Part shown: positions 43,013-51,795 of the stretch, piece by piece
Layout of the letters: every line of letters begins with the position of its first letter
How positions within the stretch are numbered: position 1 is the first letter of the stretch
NCBI RefSeq assembly: GCF_046054165.1
Contig: NZ_JBFNXK010000012.1
Location: 62,001 to 126,000 of the forward strand
Length of the DNA: 64,000 nt
Source: Celerinatantimonas sp046054165
Lineage (GTDB): Bacteria; Pseudomonadota; Gammaproteobacteria; Enterobacterales; Celerinatantimonadaceae
Direction of reading: 5' to 3'
Program-made: the position numbers and the translations under genes
The notes under the pieces: generated by a model
Database searches by the model: none
What the model was told of the DNA's origin: nothing
Seen by the model: the letters and a program-made list of their open reading frames with translations, nothing else

Positions 43013-43558
43013 ATGATAAAAGTCGCATTTGCGAGTTTGGATGGCGTCCACGTTGATCAACATTTTGGGGCCAGCGAGCAGTTAATTATTTACAGTGTGA
43101 AACCCGGGGAAGCCGATGTGGATAACATTGCGCAATTTTCGGAAGCCATTATGAAAGGAGAACATAAAAATAATGCGCTGGGGTACGAGGTAACTCGAAC
43201 GGACGAGGACTCGATGTTACAGGATAACGAGACGGAACCTTCGGAACAGCCTGAAGTGTTATCGGAAGATAAAGTGATTGAAAAAATTGAATTTATTGGA
43301 GAATGTGCTGCCGTCTATGCTGCTTCTATTGGGACCTCATCGATTCGACGGCTGATGAAGGCCGGGATCCAGCCGGTGATTGTGGATTATGGTCATGATA
43401 TTGTCGATTTACTGAACGAAGTGAGCTTTGCGTTGGTACATGGTGGATTATCCTGGGTGGATAAGGCGCAGGCTCAGCATAAATCTCCGGAACGTTTTGC
43501 CAATATGTTGGAGCAAGGTTGGCCAACGGATGAGTCTACAGAACGCCCCTTTTCGTGA
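43013..43558 (+). CDS. vnfX: NifX-family protein VnfX
   Basis: The 181-residue protein has the Nitro_FeMo-Co fold: VAFASLDGVHVDQHFGASEQLIIY at the N terminus and GECAAVYAASIGTSSIRRLMKAGIQPVIV later. VnfX is known to bind NifB-co and vanadium-iron cofactor precursors and to pass them between NifB and VnfEN. It has a strong AAGGAGAT site 26 bases after vnfN. A long acidic insert (about residues 55-85, DEDSMLQDNETEPSEQPEV) separates the two halves. A strong terminator follows. Confidence 0.88.
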   Translation: MIKVAFASLDGVHVDQHFGASEQLIIYSVKPGEADVDNIAQFSEAIMKGEHKNNALGYEVTRTDEDSMLQDNETEPSEQPEVLSEDKVIEKIEFIGECAAVYAASIGTSSIRRLMKAGIQPVIVDYGHDIVDLLNEVSFALVHGGLSWVDKAQAQHKSPERFANMLEQGWPTDESTERPFS

Positions 43559-43563
43559 TATTA

Positions 43564-43604
43564 GGCACAAGACTTCCCCATCGATGACGCGGGAGTCTTG
43601 TGCT
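43564..43604 (+). terminator. Terminator of vnfENX
   Basis: The arms GCACAAGACT and AGTCTTGTGC pair perfectly, with a further CCC/GGG step across one bulge, followed by TGATTTTGTT. Confidence 0.85.
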
Positions 43605-43639
43605 GATTTTGTTACCTCTATGAATAATATTTGACCGAT

Positions 43640-43655
43640 TGTACGAAACCGTACA
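43640..43655 (+). promoter_or_regulatory. VnfA-type upstream activator site for vnfH
   Basis: TGTACGAAACCGTACA is a perfect TGTAC-N6-GTACA site. Its centre is only about 51 bases upstream of the -24 element, much closer than the others. Confidence 0.7.
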
Positions 43656-43697
43656 GACCCAATCTTTATTTTTACTTTAAAAACAATAAGTTAATAA

Positions 43698-43713
43698 TGG
43701 CATAATGCTTGCT
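43698..43713 (+). promoter_or_regulatory. Sigma-54 promoter of vnfH
   Basis: TGGCATAATGCTTGCT matches the consensus with one mismatch and exact spacing. Transcription should start near 43724, about 40 bases before vnfH. Confidence 0.9.
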
Positions 43714-43765
43714 CTTAGCTAGTACAAAGATTTTTTGTAGTCGCTAAGCATAGGAGCTTAATAAA

Positions 43766-44647
43766 ATGAAGATTCGTCAGTGCGCGATCTATGGTAAGGG
43801 TGGTATTGGGAAGTCGACCACAACTCAGAACTTGGTGGCGGCTTTAGCTGAAGCCGGGAAGAAAGTGATGATTATTGGCTGTGATCCGAAAGCTGATTCA
43901 ACACGACTGATTTTGCATTCAAAAGCACAGAACACAATTATGGAAATGGCCGCAGAAGCGGGTTCTGTCGAAGATCTTGAATTAGAAGATGTATTGAAAA
44001 CAGGGTATGGCAATGTCCGGTGCGTTGAATCAGGTGGTCCGGAACCGGGTGTTGGTTGTGCCGGTCGTGGGGTGATTACCGCAATTAACTTCCTGGAAGA
44101 AGAGGGAGCTTACGATGATGATCTCGACTTTGTTTTCTATGATGTGCTGGGCGATGTGGTTTGTGGTGGGTTCGCAATGCCTATTCGTGAAAATAAAGCG
44201 CAGGAAATCTACATTGTTTGTTCTGGCGAAATGATGGCGATGTATGCGGCTAACAATATTTCAAAAGGGATTTGTAAATACGCTAAATCGGGCAGTGTGC
44301 GTCTGGCCGGATTGATTTGTAACTCACGGAAAACCGATCGGGAAGATGAGCTGATTATGGCGCTGGCTGCAAAAATCGGGACGCAAATGATCCATTTTGT
44401 CCCCCGCGATAATATTGTACAACGGGCTGAAATTCGCCGGATGACCGTGATTGAATATGACCCGACCTGTAATCAGGCCGATGAATACCGGACCTTGGCT
44501 CAAAAAGTCATCAACAACAAAATGTTCGTCGTTCCCAAACCTGTCACAATGGATGAATTGGAAGAATTATTGATGGAATTTGGGATCTTGGATGTTGAGG
44601 ACGAATCCATCATTGGTAAAACAGCCGCTGAAGAAGCGACCGCTTAA
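43766..44647 (+). CDS. vnfH: Vanadium nitrogenase reductase (Fe protein)
   Basis: VnfH is the homodimeric Fe protein that passes electrons to VFe protein with ATP hydrolysis. The 293-residue protein has the P-loop GKGGIGKSTT (10-19), the [4Fe-4S] ligands Cys98 (GCAGRG) and Cys133 (DVVCGGF), and Arg101, the usual ADP-ribosylation site. VnfH differs from NifH at many positions; the call rests on the local context and its own vnf-type promoter. It is monocistronic and lacks the downstream ferredoxin gene that follows vnfH in A. vinelandii. Confidence 0.94.
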   Translation: MKIRQCAIYGKGGIGKSTTTQNLVAALAEAGKKVMIIGCDPKADSTRLILHSKAQNTIMEMAAEAGSVEDLELEDVLKTGYGNVRCVESGGPEPGVGCAGRGVITAINFLEEEGAYDDDLDFVFYDVLGDVVCGGFAMPIRENKAQEIYIVCSGEMMAMYAANNISKGICKYAKSGSVRLAGLICNSRKTDREDELIMALAAKIGTQMIHFVPRDNIVQRAEIRRMTVIEYDPTCNQADEYRTLAQKVINNKMFVVPKPVTMDELEELLMEFGILDVEDESIIGKTAAEEATA

Positions 44648-44696
44648 TTGGTTGTGGTTTATTTTTGGTGGAGATGAACGTTACTTCAAGGATTAG

Positions 44697-44737
44697 AACG
44701 GCTCTCTTTTCGGATGGATGATCCAAAGAGAGCCGTT
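44697..44737 (+). terminator. Terminator of vnfH
   Basis: A perfect 13-bp stem (AACGGCTCTCTTT and its complement) with a 15-base loop is followed by a T tract. Confidence 0.92.
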
Positions 44738-44816
44738 TTTTATCGCGTTGTATTTTCACAATACATATTGATAGGATGATGAAAGTGTTGTTAACAGTCC
44801 GCAGCTAGGGTTTGTT

Positions 44817-45959
44817 ATGCCAAGTCTCAGAGTTCATCATCACTTAACATCGATTGCAGCGGAACAGTGGGATGCGCTGCGCACCAATGATTATCCCTTT
44901 TTATCTTATGCGTTTTTAAATGCGTTGGAACAAACGCAGTGTGTCGGCGATCCGCAGGGCTGGCATCCGCTGCATCTGACCCTTGAAGATGACCAAGGTG
45001 AGTTGATGGCGGCGATGCCGATGTATCTGAAAAGCCATTCTTGGGGGGAATATGTTTTTGATGGGGCCTGGCAAGAGGCTTGGGAGCGTGCTGGATTCCA
45101 TTATTTCCCCAAATTAGTGACTTCCATTCCTTTTACTCCGGCCAGTGGTGAACGGTTTTTATTTAATGCCGACGTCTTGAGTTTTGAGCAGGCGCTGGAA
45201 TATTTTGTCACGGCAGTGCGCCAATTATGCCATGAACAGCAATTTTCGGGTTGGCACGGTTTGTTTATCAAATCGGAGCAACTGGAAGCCTTTAAGCAGC
45301 AATCTTTGATCCCGCGAATGGACTGTCAGTATCACTGGTATAACCGTGGCTATCAGAATTTTGATGATTTTCTAGCCACCTTCACCTCGCGTAAGCGGAA
45401 AAACTTGCGAAAAGAACGCGCTCGGATCCAGGCTCAGGAGATTGAGTTGAAAGTGTTGGAAGGGGCGCAGATCCGTGCTGAGCAGTTGGATGCCTTCTTT
45501 GAGTTTTATCAGCTCACCTATTTAAAACATGGAATGCAGAGCTATTTAAACAAAGCGTTTTTTCAGCAATTGTTGAAAACGATGCCCGATCAGATTTTAT
45601 TGGTGATGGCTTATCATCAAGGCCGGGCGGTTGCGGGAGCTTGGTCATTTAAAGACCGTCACAACCTTTATGGGCGCTATTGGGGCTGCGATGAAGAGTT
45701 TGACAGCCTGCATTTTGAAACCTGTTATTATCAGGGAATTGATTACTGCATTGCTCACGGTTTAAGTCATTTTGATCCGGGCGCTCAGGGGGAGCATAAA
45801 ATTCAGCGGGGCTTTGAACCGATCCCAACGTGGTCGGTGCACTGGATTGATGATCCTCAGTTTCGTGCGGCCGTGGCTGAATTTACTCAATCTGAACAAA
45901 CGTGGGTTGAGCAGCAGATGCAAGAGCTGGCCTCGCATCTGCCTTTTCATCAATCGTAA
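44817..45959 (+). CDS. DUF482/FemAB-like GNAT-fold protein
   Basis: The 380-residue protein resembles the DUF482 (COG3146) family, annotated as peptidoglycan biosynthesis or GNAT-like proteins. Visible features are SYAFLNALEQTQCVGDPQGWHPLHLTL at the N terminus, a KSHSWGEYVFDGAW region, the stretch FTSRKRKNLRKERARIQ near residue 197, and a C-terminal GRYWGCDEEFDSLHFETCYYQGI and FDPGAQGEHKIQRGFEP. It has no signal peptide. The reaction is unknown. It is convergent with the M24 gene, with three bases between the stops. Confidence 0.85.
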   Translation: MPSLRVHHHLTSIAAEQWDALRTNDYPFLSYAFLNALEQTQCVGDPQGWHPLHLTLEDDQGELMAAMPMYLKSHSWGEYVFDGAWQEAWERAGFHYFPKLVTSIPFTPASGERFLFNADVLSFEQALEYFVTAVRQLCHEQQFSGWHGLFIKSEQLEAFKQQSLIPRMDCQYHWYNRGYQNFDDFLATFTSRKRKNLRKERARIQAQEIELKVLEGAQIRAEQLDAFFEFYQLTYLKHGMQSYLNKAFFQQLLKTMPDQILLVMAYHQGRAVAGAWSFKDRHNLYGRYWGCDEEFDSLHFETCYYQGIDYCIAHGLSHFDPGAQGEHKIQRGFEPIPTWSVHWIDDPQFRAAVAEFTQSEQTWVEQQMQELASHLPFHQS

Positions 45960-45962
45960 CGC

Positions 45963-47102
45963 TTACCCGGCCACCAGCAGCGCCCGCTGCAGTTGAGTTA
46001 AACGTTCGCCGCCCGTTTTGCCGACGCGCACCGTTTCGCTAAACCCCAGCCGTCCTGCCGAGACATACATGTGAAACACCATGTTTTCTTCCAGTTGCCA
46101 ATCGGCTTTGGGATGAAAGCAGCGGGAAAAATCCGATAACCGTGGAGTGCGTGCATACTGACCCAGCGAATAACCCGTCACGTTGGGATAGTCAGCTCGT
46201 AGCCCGGCGTTTAATACGCCCTGACGCACAATGGCATCAATCTCCAAAGCTTGGGCACCGGCTCGCATCGCGGCGATTTGCTGATCCTGAAGCGTGATCA
46301 GCTGTTGGGCTAATTGGCTTAGTTCCGGCGTCGGTGCGCCAATGACGATAGGGCGCATCAGTCTGGCACTGTAATCGTGGACTTTGGGGATCAGCTCGAC
46401 ATGTAAGATATCCCCATGTTGCAGTGGCTCATCAAGCTGGTGGGAGTGTAAAAACTGATGATCGCCCGCCGAGCGCACAATCGGACCAGTATCGCCGCTA
46501 TCTGCGCCTAAACGGATAAATTCACCTGCGGCGAGGGCGCTGGCTTCCCGGGCACTATCGCCTGCCTGAATGCCCCCGGCAATGCGTTGCATGCTTTGAT
46601 CGGCAATCTGAGCGGCTTTTTTAAGGCAATCGATTTCGCTGGGCAGTTTCACCTGCCGGAGCTGATCGCCGCTATGGCTAAAATGTCGCCACTGCGCTTT
46701 CGGCAGCCCCTGTTGCAGGCGCAAAAAGCTCTCTAAGGTGCAGCCGTAAGAGTGGGGATCAATGCCGATGTTCGCACCGGCAAAGCCATGGGTGATGATC
46801 GAGTCGATCGCAAATTGCCAGCCATCGACATGATCCGGATAGCTTTCGATCGCGTCGACCCAGCCGCGTTCACGGCAGGGGCCACAATCCAGCTCTCGGA
46901 TCACGTACCAAGGTGCGTCGTGGCGCGGTACCAGCAGTACCCGATACAGGGTTTGGGATGAGGTAAAACCGCCGACCCAAGCCATCAGTTCCGCCTGATC
47001 AATGAGCATCAGGTCGGCACCGATGAGATCCATTTCTGCGTAAATTCGGGCCAGTCGCTGTGGGTATTCAACCGTACTGGCTGATTTGATCGGGTCTGTC
47101 AT
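45963..47102 (-). CDS. M24/creatinase-like peptidase-fold protein
   Basis: This 379-residue protein has the creatinase N-terminal domain (about 15-145) and the pita-bread fold (about 150-379) of the M24 family. The usual five metal ligands are mostly missing: where GDxVxxDxG and sDxtRT are expected it has HGDILHVELIP and YSARLMRP, and the expected E before the C terminus reads ENMVFHMYVS. This resembles creatinase, which works without metal, so it may be an amidinohydrolase-like enzyme rather than a metallopeptidase. It overlaps the M20 gene by four bases and is the last gene of the importer operon. Confidence 0.8.
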   Translation of the reverse strand: MTDPIKSASTVEYPQRLARIYAEMDLIGADLMLIDQAELMAWVGGFTSSQTLYRVLLVPRHDAPWYVIRELDCGPCRERGWVDAIESYPDHVDGWQFAIDSIITHGFAGANIGIDPHSYGCTLESFLRLQQGLPKAQWRHFSHSGDQLRQVKLPSEIDCLKKAAQIADQSMQRIAGGIQAGDSAREASALAAGEFIRLGADSGDTGPIVRSAGDHQFLHSHQLDEPLQHGDILHVELIPKVHDYSARLMRPIVIGAPTPELSQLAQQLITLQDQQIAAMRAGAQALEIDAIVRQGVLNAGLRADYPNVTGYSLGQYARTPRLSDFSRCFHPKADWQLEENMVFHMYVSAGRLGFSETVRVGKTGGERLTQLQRALLVAG

Positions 47103-48313
47103 GCTAACTCACAAATTTCGATAATGGCCAACATATAAATGCGGATCATATCGATAAAGTCATTTAGCTCGACGCGTTCATCCGGCATGGTGTTGTATTT
47201 CCCACCCGGTCCACACACCACGCCCTGCATGCCTAAACGCTGATAAAAGTGCGCGGCATCGGTGCCATAAAAAGCCGGAGGGGTAATGGCCCCGGTAGGT
47301 TGCTCTTCACCGCGCACCTGTTGATAAGCCTGATTGACCGCCTTGACGATTTTAGAGTCGGGGTCGACTTCAAACGGGGCCATCAACGGGCGATCATGGC
47401 TGTCATCGATAACGATGCCGGAGAGACCCGGGTGACGTGCGCAAAGTTGATCAATGCGGGCCTGGATATCTTCAAGAACGGTAGCAACATTTTGCCCCGG
47501 CGCAAACCGGGCGGAGCCTTTTAGTCTGGCGAAATCAGCTACTTGGGGCGGACGCCATTCATCGAGCTGTTTCCCGAGTGCTGAATGCAGACTGCCGACG
47601 TGGCAGCGGTTGATTTTTTGATGCTCAGCGGTTTTCACACCATGAAAGGTCATGGCATTCAGTTCAGGGATCAGCTCGGCAGCCGCAGCCAGAGCATCGA
47701 CGGCTTCTTCTCGTTTGGAAAGATGGCGGGTGCTACCAGTCAGTTCAATGGTAAACATCAGTGATCCGGCGTGCATGGTCAACGCTTGGAGATCGGTCGG
47801 CTCGCTGTTAATAAAGTAATCAGCTTTAATGCCGTGTTCGATTGCGGCAATAGTACCAATTCCGCCCTGAAGTTCTCCCACCACATAAGTCAGGATCACA
47901 TCGCCTTTGAGTTTAAATCCGGCATCCATCAGGGTTTTAACGGCGCAGAAATAAGCTGCATCACCGGCTTTCATGTTAGAAACCCCGATCCCGTAGATAA
48001 ACTGTTCATCGACTTTGCCTTGCCACGGATCGACGGTCCAACCTTCGGTCACCGGATTGGTATCGAGGTGGCCGTTAAATAATAAACTCGACCCTCCTCC
48101 GGTGCCTTTCCAAACTCCGATGGCATTGAGCCGGTCGCCGGGAACGCTTTGCAGCTGACTCTCAAGCCCCTGTTGGCTCATTTGTTCATTCATATAACGC
48201 GCTAAAATGCGTTCTTCTTCAGTTTCGCTATAGCTTTTGTGCTGAACCATACGGGCTAAAAAGTCGATACAGCTCTGGCGGTCAATGGTAGGTAATTGAG
48301 ATGCTTTAATCAT
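47099..48313 (-). CDS. M20-family peptidase/deacylase (ArgE/DapE type)
   Basis: The 404-residue protein is an M20 zinc hydrolase of the ArgE/DapE type. LLFNGHLDTNPVT gives the first metal ligand region (H, D), and VVGELQGGIG and NSEPTD carry the next acidic residues. It would cleave an amide in an imported amino-acid derivative or dipeptide. It lies between the ATPase gene and the M24-like gene. The substrate is unknown. Confidence 0.88.
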   Translation of the reverse strand: MIKASQLPTIDRQSCIDFLARMVQHKSYSETEEERILARYMNEQMSQQGLESQLQSVPGDRLNAIGVWKGTGGGSSLLFNGHLDTNPVTEGWTVDPWQGKVDEQFIYGIGVSNMKAGDAAYFCAVKTLMDAGFKLKGDVILTYVVGELQGGIGTIAAIEHGIKADYFINSEPTDLQALTMHAGSLMFTIELTGSTRHLSKREEAVDALAAAAELIPELNAMTFHGVKTAEHQKINRCHVGSLHSALGKQLDEWRPPQVADFARLKGSARFAPGQNVATVLEDIQARIDQLCARHPGLSGIVIDDSHDRPLMAPFEVDPDSKIVKAVNQAYQQVRGEEQPTGAITPPAFYGTDAAHFYQRLGMQGVVCGPGGKYNTMPDERVELNDFIDMIRIYMLAIIEICELA

Positions 48314-48334
48314 AAAAATAGAAATTCTCGTTGA

Positions 48335-49954
48335 TCATGATAAGTGGGTCGGACTCGGAATCGCATTCATCAAGGCTTGAGTGTATGGATGGTGTCCTCC
48401 CTGAGTGGCTAATCGATTTACATCGGTGGTTTCAACTACATCGCCACGATACATAATCACCAGTTTATGGGCGATTTGGCGGATAAGGTTGAGGTCATGG
48501 GTGATAAATAGATAAGCGGTGCCGTGGCGCTCGCGCAGTTTTAATAACAGCTCGAGTACTTTAGCTTGAACCGAAACGTCCAGAGCGGCCGTGATCTCAT
48601 CGCAGATCACCAGCTCTGGTTTGGCGGCAAAAGCACGGGCAATGGCGACCCGTTGTTTTTGTCCACCGGATAATTCATGGGGATAGCGCTGCGCCATGTC
48701 GGCACTTAAGCCAACATCTTCTAATAATTCGGCGATCCGTTTGGCCTCACTGCGTTTGTCTAGCTGGCTATAAAGGCGCAGCGGGCGCGCTAAAATCTCG
48801 CGAATACGCTGGCGAGGATTGAGCGAAGCATCCGGATGCTGGAAGATAATCTGCACCCGGCGGCGATAGTCGTGATTCATTTGCCGAGGGTCTGTCAGGT
48901 GTTGTTCCCCATAGTGAATGTGGCCGCTAAAAGGCACTAAACCGGTTAGCGCTTTGGCCAGTGTCGATTTACCGGAGCCGGACTCACCAATCACACCGAC
49001 GATTTCACCGGCACCAACGTCGATATTTAAACGATTGGCCGCGATCATCGGCGTGTAGCTTCGACGTAATAACCGATCAATAAAACTGGGTCCGCCATAT
49101 TCCACTGACAGGTTTTCAATGTGTAGCAGCGGCTGGAATGATGGGGCATCCATTTGGATTAAGCGACGCTGTGGATTCGGTACGGCGGCGACCAGTTGCT
49201 GGGTATAAGGGTGTTGCGGCTGGCTAAAAACTGTCTGAGCTGGCGCTGTTTCGACGATTTTGCCACGATTGAGGACACAAACCTGATCGGCGACTTGGGA
49301 AACCAGCGCCAGATCGTGCGAAATATACAGTGCGGCAACCTGGGTTTGTTCGCGCAGTTTGGCAAATAGTTCTAAAATCTGGGCCGAGCTGATGACATCC
49401 AGAGCCGTGGTCGGTTCATCAAAAATCAGACAATCAGGCTCACAGGCGAAAGCGGTAGCGATGAGCACACGCTGTTTTTCACCCCCGGATACTTCATGCG
49501 GGTAGCGCTTCATCATTTGCGCCGGATGTTTGAGTTCGACATCGGCCAGCAATTGTTCACCGAGCTGCCAGGCTTGGTGATAGCCAAGGCCGCGGTGGCG
49601 CGTTAACACTTCAACGACCTGTTCCCCTAGCGTCAGTGTTGGGTTCAGCGATGCGCTGGGATCTTGAAAAATCATCCCCAATTTACCCCCGCGTAGCTTT
49701 TCAATGCGGGCCGGGGAGGCTTGGGTAAGATCTTCACCGGCCAGTTTGATGCTGCCACTTTGTTCTCTGGCATTGGCGGCAAGGTAGCGCATAATGGACC
49801 AGCTCAGCGTGGTTTTACCGGAACCGGATTCACCGACTAAACCGACCACTTCGCCTTTGGCGATGCTTAAGTTAATCTCATCCAACACCCGCAAGTTACG
49901 GCTCGGTAGCATAAAATCGAGGCTGTAATGGTTGATTTCGAGAATGGACTCCAT
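48335..49954 (-). CDS. Dipeptide/oligopeptide-type ABC importer, fused double ATPase
   Basis: The 539-residue protein has two ABC ATPase domains in one chain. The first (about 1-270) has GESGSGKTT, VSGGEKQR and LIFDEPTT; the second (about 275-539) has GESGSGKST, LSGGQKQR and VICDEIT. It drives the two permeases encoded upstream, starting only one base from the DppC-type gene. It is a different copy from the fused ATPase at 20646-22289. Confidence 0.92.
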   Translation of the reverse strand: MESILEINHYSLDFMLPSRNLRVLDEINLSIAKGEVVGLVGESGSGKTTLSWSIMRYLAANAREQSGSIKLAGEDLTQASPARIEKLRGGKLGMIFQDPSASLNPTLTLGEQVVEVLTRHRGLGYHQAWQLGEQLLADVELKHPAQMMKRYPHEVSGGEKQRVLIATAFACEPDCLIFDEPTTALDVISSAQILELFAKLREQTQVAALYISHDLALVSQVADQVCVLNRGKIVETAPAQTVFSQPQHPYTQQLVAAVPNPQRRLIQMDAPSFQPLLHIENLSVEYGGPSFIDRLLRRSYTPMIAANRLNIDVGAGEIVGVIGESGSGKSTLAKALTGLVPFSGHIHYGEQHLTDPRQMNHDYRRRVQIIFQHPDASLNPRQRIREILARPLRLYSQLDKRSEAKRIAELLEDVGLSADMAQRYPHELSGGQKQRVAIARAFAAKPELVICDEITAALDVSVQAKVLELLLKLRERHGTAYLFITHDLNLIRQIAHKLVIMYRGDVVETTDVNRLATQGGHHPYTQALMNAIPSPTHLS

Positions 49955-50782
49955 TTAGTGATTCCTTGGGTTGAGTGCATCGCGCAGACCATCGCCAAGC
50001 AAGTTAAAACCAATGGCGACAACGGCAATAGCCAGGCCCGGCATTAACATGGCCCACGGTGCACTAAAGAAATAACGACGAGCTTCAGAAACCATCAGTC
50101 CCCACTCGGGTTGAGGGGGCTGGGCGCCGAGTCCTAAAAAGCTTAAAGTGGCAAATAGCATGATGGCAAAGGCGACCCGAATCGTGGCTTCGACAATGAT
50201 CGGGGCGACAATATTGGGTAGCATTTCGCTTAAGATGATGTAACGCGTGGATTCGCCGCGTGCAATCGCCGCGTTGACATAATCCTGACGACGGGCCGCA
50301 AGCGCTACGCTTCGGGCAATACGCACCATTCCGGGAATAAATGCAATGGTAATGGCCATCACCGCATTCAAGCCACTTTTGCCCAGAGTGCTGACGATGA
50401 GCAGGGCAAAGAGCAGGCTGGGAATCGACATGATCGCGTCCATGGTGCGCATGATGAACTCATCGATTTTTCCGCCCAAATAAGCGCTGGCAGTGCCAAT
50501 CACTGAGCCGATCAGTGAGGCGACCAGTGTCGCTAATAGCGAGAGTAAGATGGTGGGGCGGGCACCGACTAAAATACGACTCAACAGATCCCGGCCAAAT
50601 TGATCGGTCCCAAGCCAGTGAGCGGCTCCGGGAGCTTTAAAGCGGGCTAGAATCGATAGCTCGTCGTAGCGATACGGAGCCCATAAAGGGCCAAAACAGA
50701 TGATGAGCAGTACCGCAAGTAAGATCACTCCCCCAATCAGCCCTTGCGGCGTTTTTAGCAGCCGTTTAAATAATTGCAGCAT
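49955..50782 (-). CDS. ABC importer permease, DppC type
   Basis: This 275-residue inner-membrane permease has the DppC signature LGTDQFGRDLLSRILVGARP and an EAA loop (ARGESTRYIILSEMLPNI). The ATG at 50782 has a GGAC site; the longer frame from 50827 extends into the DppB gene without support. It forms the channel with the DppB-type subunit. Confidence 0.93.
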   Translation of the reverse strand: MLQLFKRLLKTPQGLIGGVILLAVLLIICFGPLWAPYRYDELSILARFKAPGAAHWLGTDQFGRDLLSRILVGARPTILLSLLATLVASLIGSVIGTASAYLGGKIDEFIMRTMDAIMSIPSLLFALLIVSTLGKSGLNAVMAITIAFIPGMVRIARSVALAARRQDYVNAAIARGESTRYIILSEMLPNIVAPIIVEATIRVAFAIMLFATLSFLGLGAQPPQPEWGLMVSEARRYFFSAPWAMLMPGLAIAVVAIGFNLLGDGLRDALNPRNH

Positions 50783-50792
50783 ATGGAGTCCT

Positions 50793-51740
50793 TTAAGAAA
50801 ATTGAATTCGCCGGTCGAGCCAGGCATAGGCTAAATCAGCCAGAAAATTCACCACACAGTAGGTGATGGCCAAGATCATCACGCCCGCCTGAATCGACGG
50901 TAGATCGCGGGAGGTGACGGCGACAATTAAAGCGCGGCCAATGCCGGGAATGGCGAAGATTTCTTCTACGACGACAATGCCGCCCAGCAGATAACCGACA
51001 TCCAGTGCGATAATGGTGATGGTCGGTAATAAGCCGTTGCGCAGGGCGTGGCGTAGTAATACCCGGCGACGGCTTAATCCTTTTAAGGTGGCCGCACGAA
51101 CGTAATCGGTTTTCAGCACATCGACCATCTCCGAGCGTACCATTCGCGAAACATGCGCCACCAAAATCATAGAGACTGTTAATGCCGGTAAAATCAGATG
51201 TTTGATCCCGCCGATAAAATCTTCCGAGAGCGGAACATAGCCGGTTGCGGGCAGTAACTGCCAATAGTTGGCAAACAGCAGCATCAATAGGGTGGCGGTC
51301 ACAAACTCCGGGAATGAGACGCCGATATAAGAGAATAAACTGATCAGCAGATCGCTGACTTTGCCGCGTTTGATAGCCGCTAAAATCCCCAACGGAATGG
51401 CGACGATCAACATCAGCAGCAGGGAGCACACCGCGAGTAGTAATGAACGGCCCAGTGCTTGTAACATCGCTGGAGCGACGGCTTGACCAGTGCGCATCGA
51501 GGTACCGAAATCGCCGCTGAGTAGATGTGAAAACCAGTGCCAGTATTGGGTCCAAACCGGTTGATTCAATCCGAGCTGTTCTCGCAGCGCCGCCAGCGCT
51601 TCGGCGGTTGCACTTTGTCCGAGCAGGGTGGTTGCCGCATCGGCCGGTAGAATTTGAGTAATGCCAAACACTAACACCGAGACGATCAGCAGGGTGTAAA
51701 TCACCAATAGCAGGCGTTTGACAAGATAAGCTGGCGTCAT
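50793..51740 (-). CDS. ABC importer permease, DppB type
   Basis: The 315-residue permease starts with a DppB-type N terminus (YLVKRLLLVIYTLLIVSVLVF) and has the EAA loop VRAATLKGLSRRRVLLRHALRN and the GGIVVVEEIFAIPGIG segment. About six membrane helices can be seen. It follows the binding-protein gene by 55 bases. Confidence 0.93.
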   Translation of the reverse strand: MTPAYLVKRLLLVIYTLLIVSVLVFGITQILPADAATTLLGQSATAEALAALREQLGLNQPVWTQYWHWFSHLLSGDFGTSMRTGQAVAPAMLQALGRSLLLAVCSLLLMLIVAIPLGILAAIKRGKVSDLLISLFSYIGVSFPEFVTATLLMLLFANYWQLLPATGYVPLSEDFIGGIKHLILPALTVSMILVAHVSRMVRSEMVDVLKTDYVRAATLKGLSRRRVLLRHALRNGLLPTITIIALDVGYLLGGIVVVEEIFAIPGIGRALIVAVTSRDLPSIQAGVMILAITYCVVNFLADLAYAWLDRRIQFS

Positions 51741-51795
51741 TTGAATATCCTTTGTGGGTGCTTAAGGTTTTCCATGCCTTAAGCACCGTGATCGA

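Noticed and set aside
50836..51786. A 316-codon minus-strand ORF overlapping the DppB-type permease
   Set aside because: It lies in another frame of the conserved permease gene, is rich in Arg and Ser and has no recognisable domain. It is a shadow.
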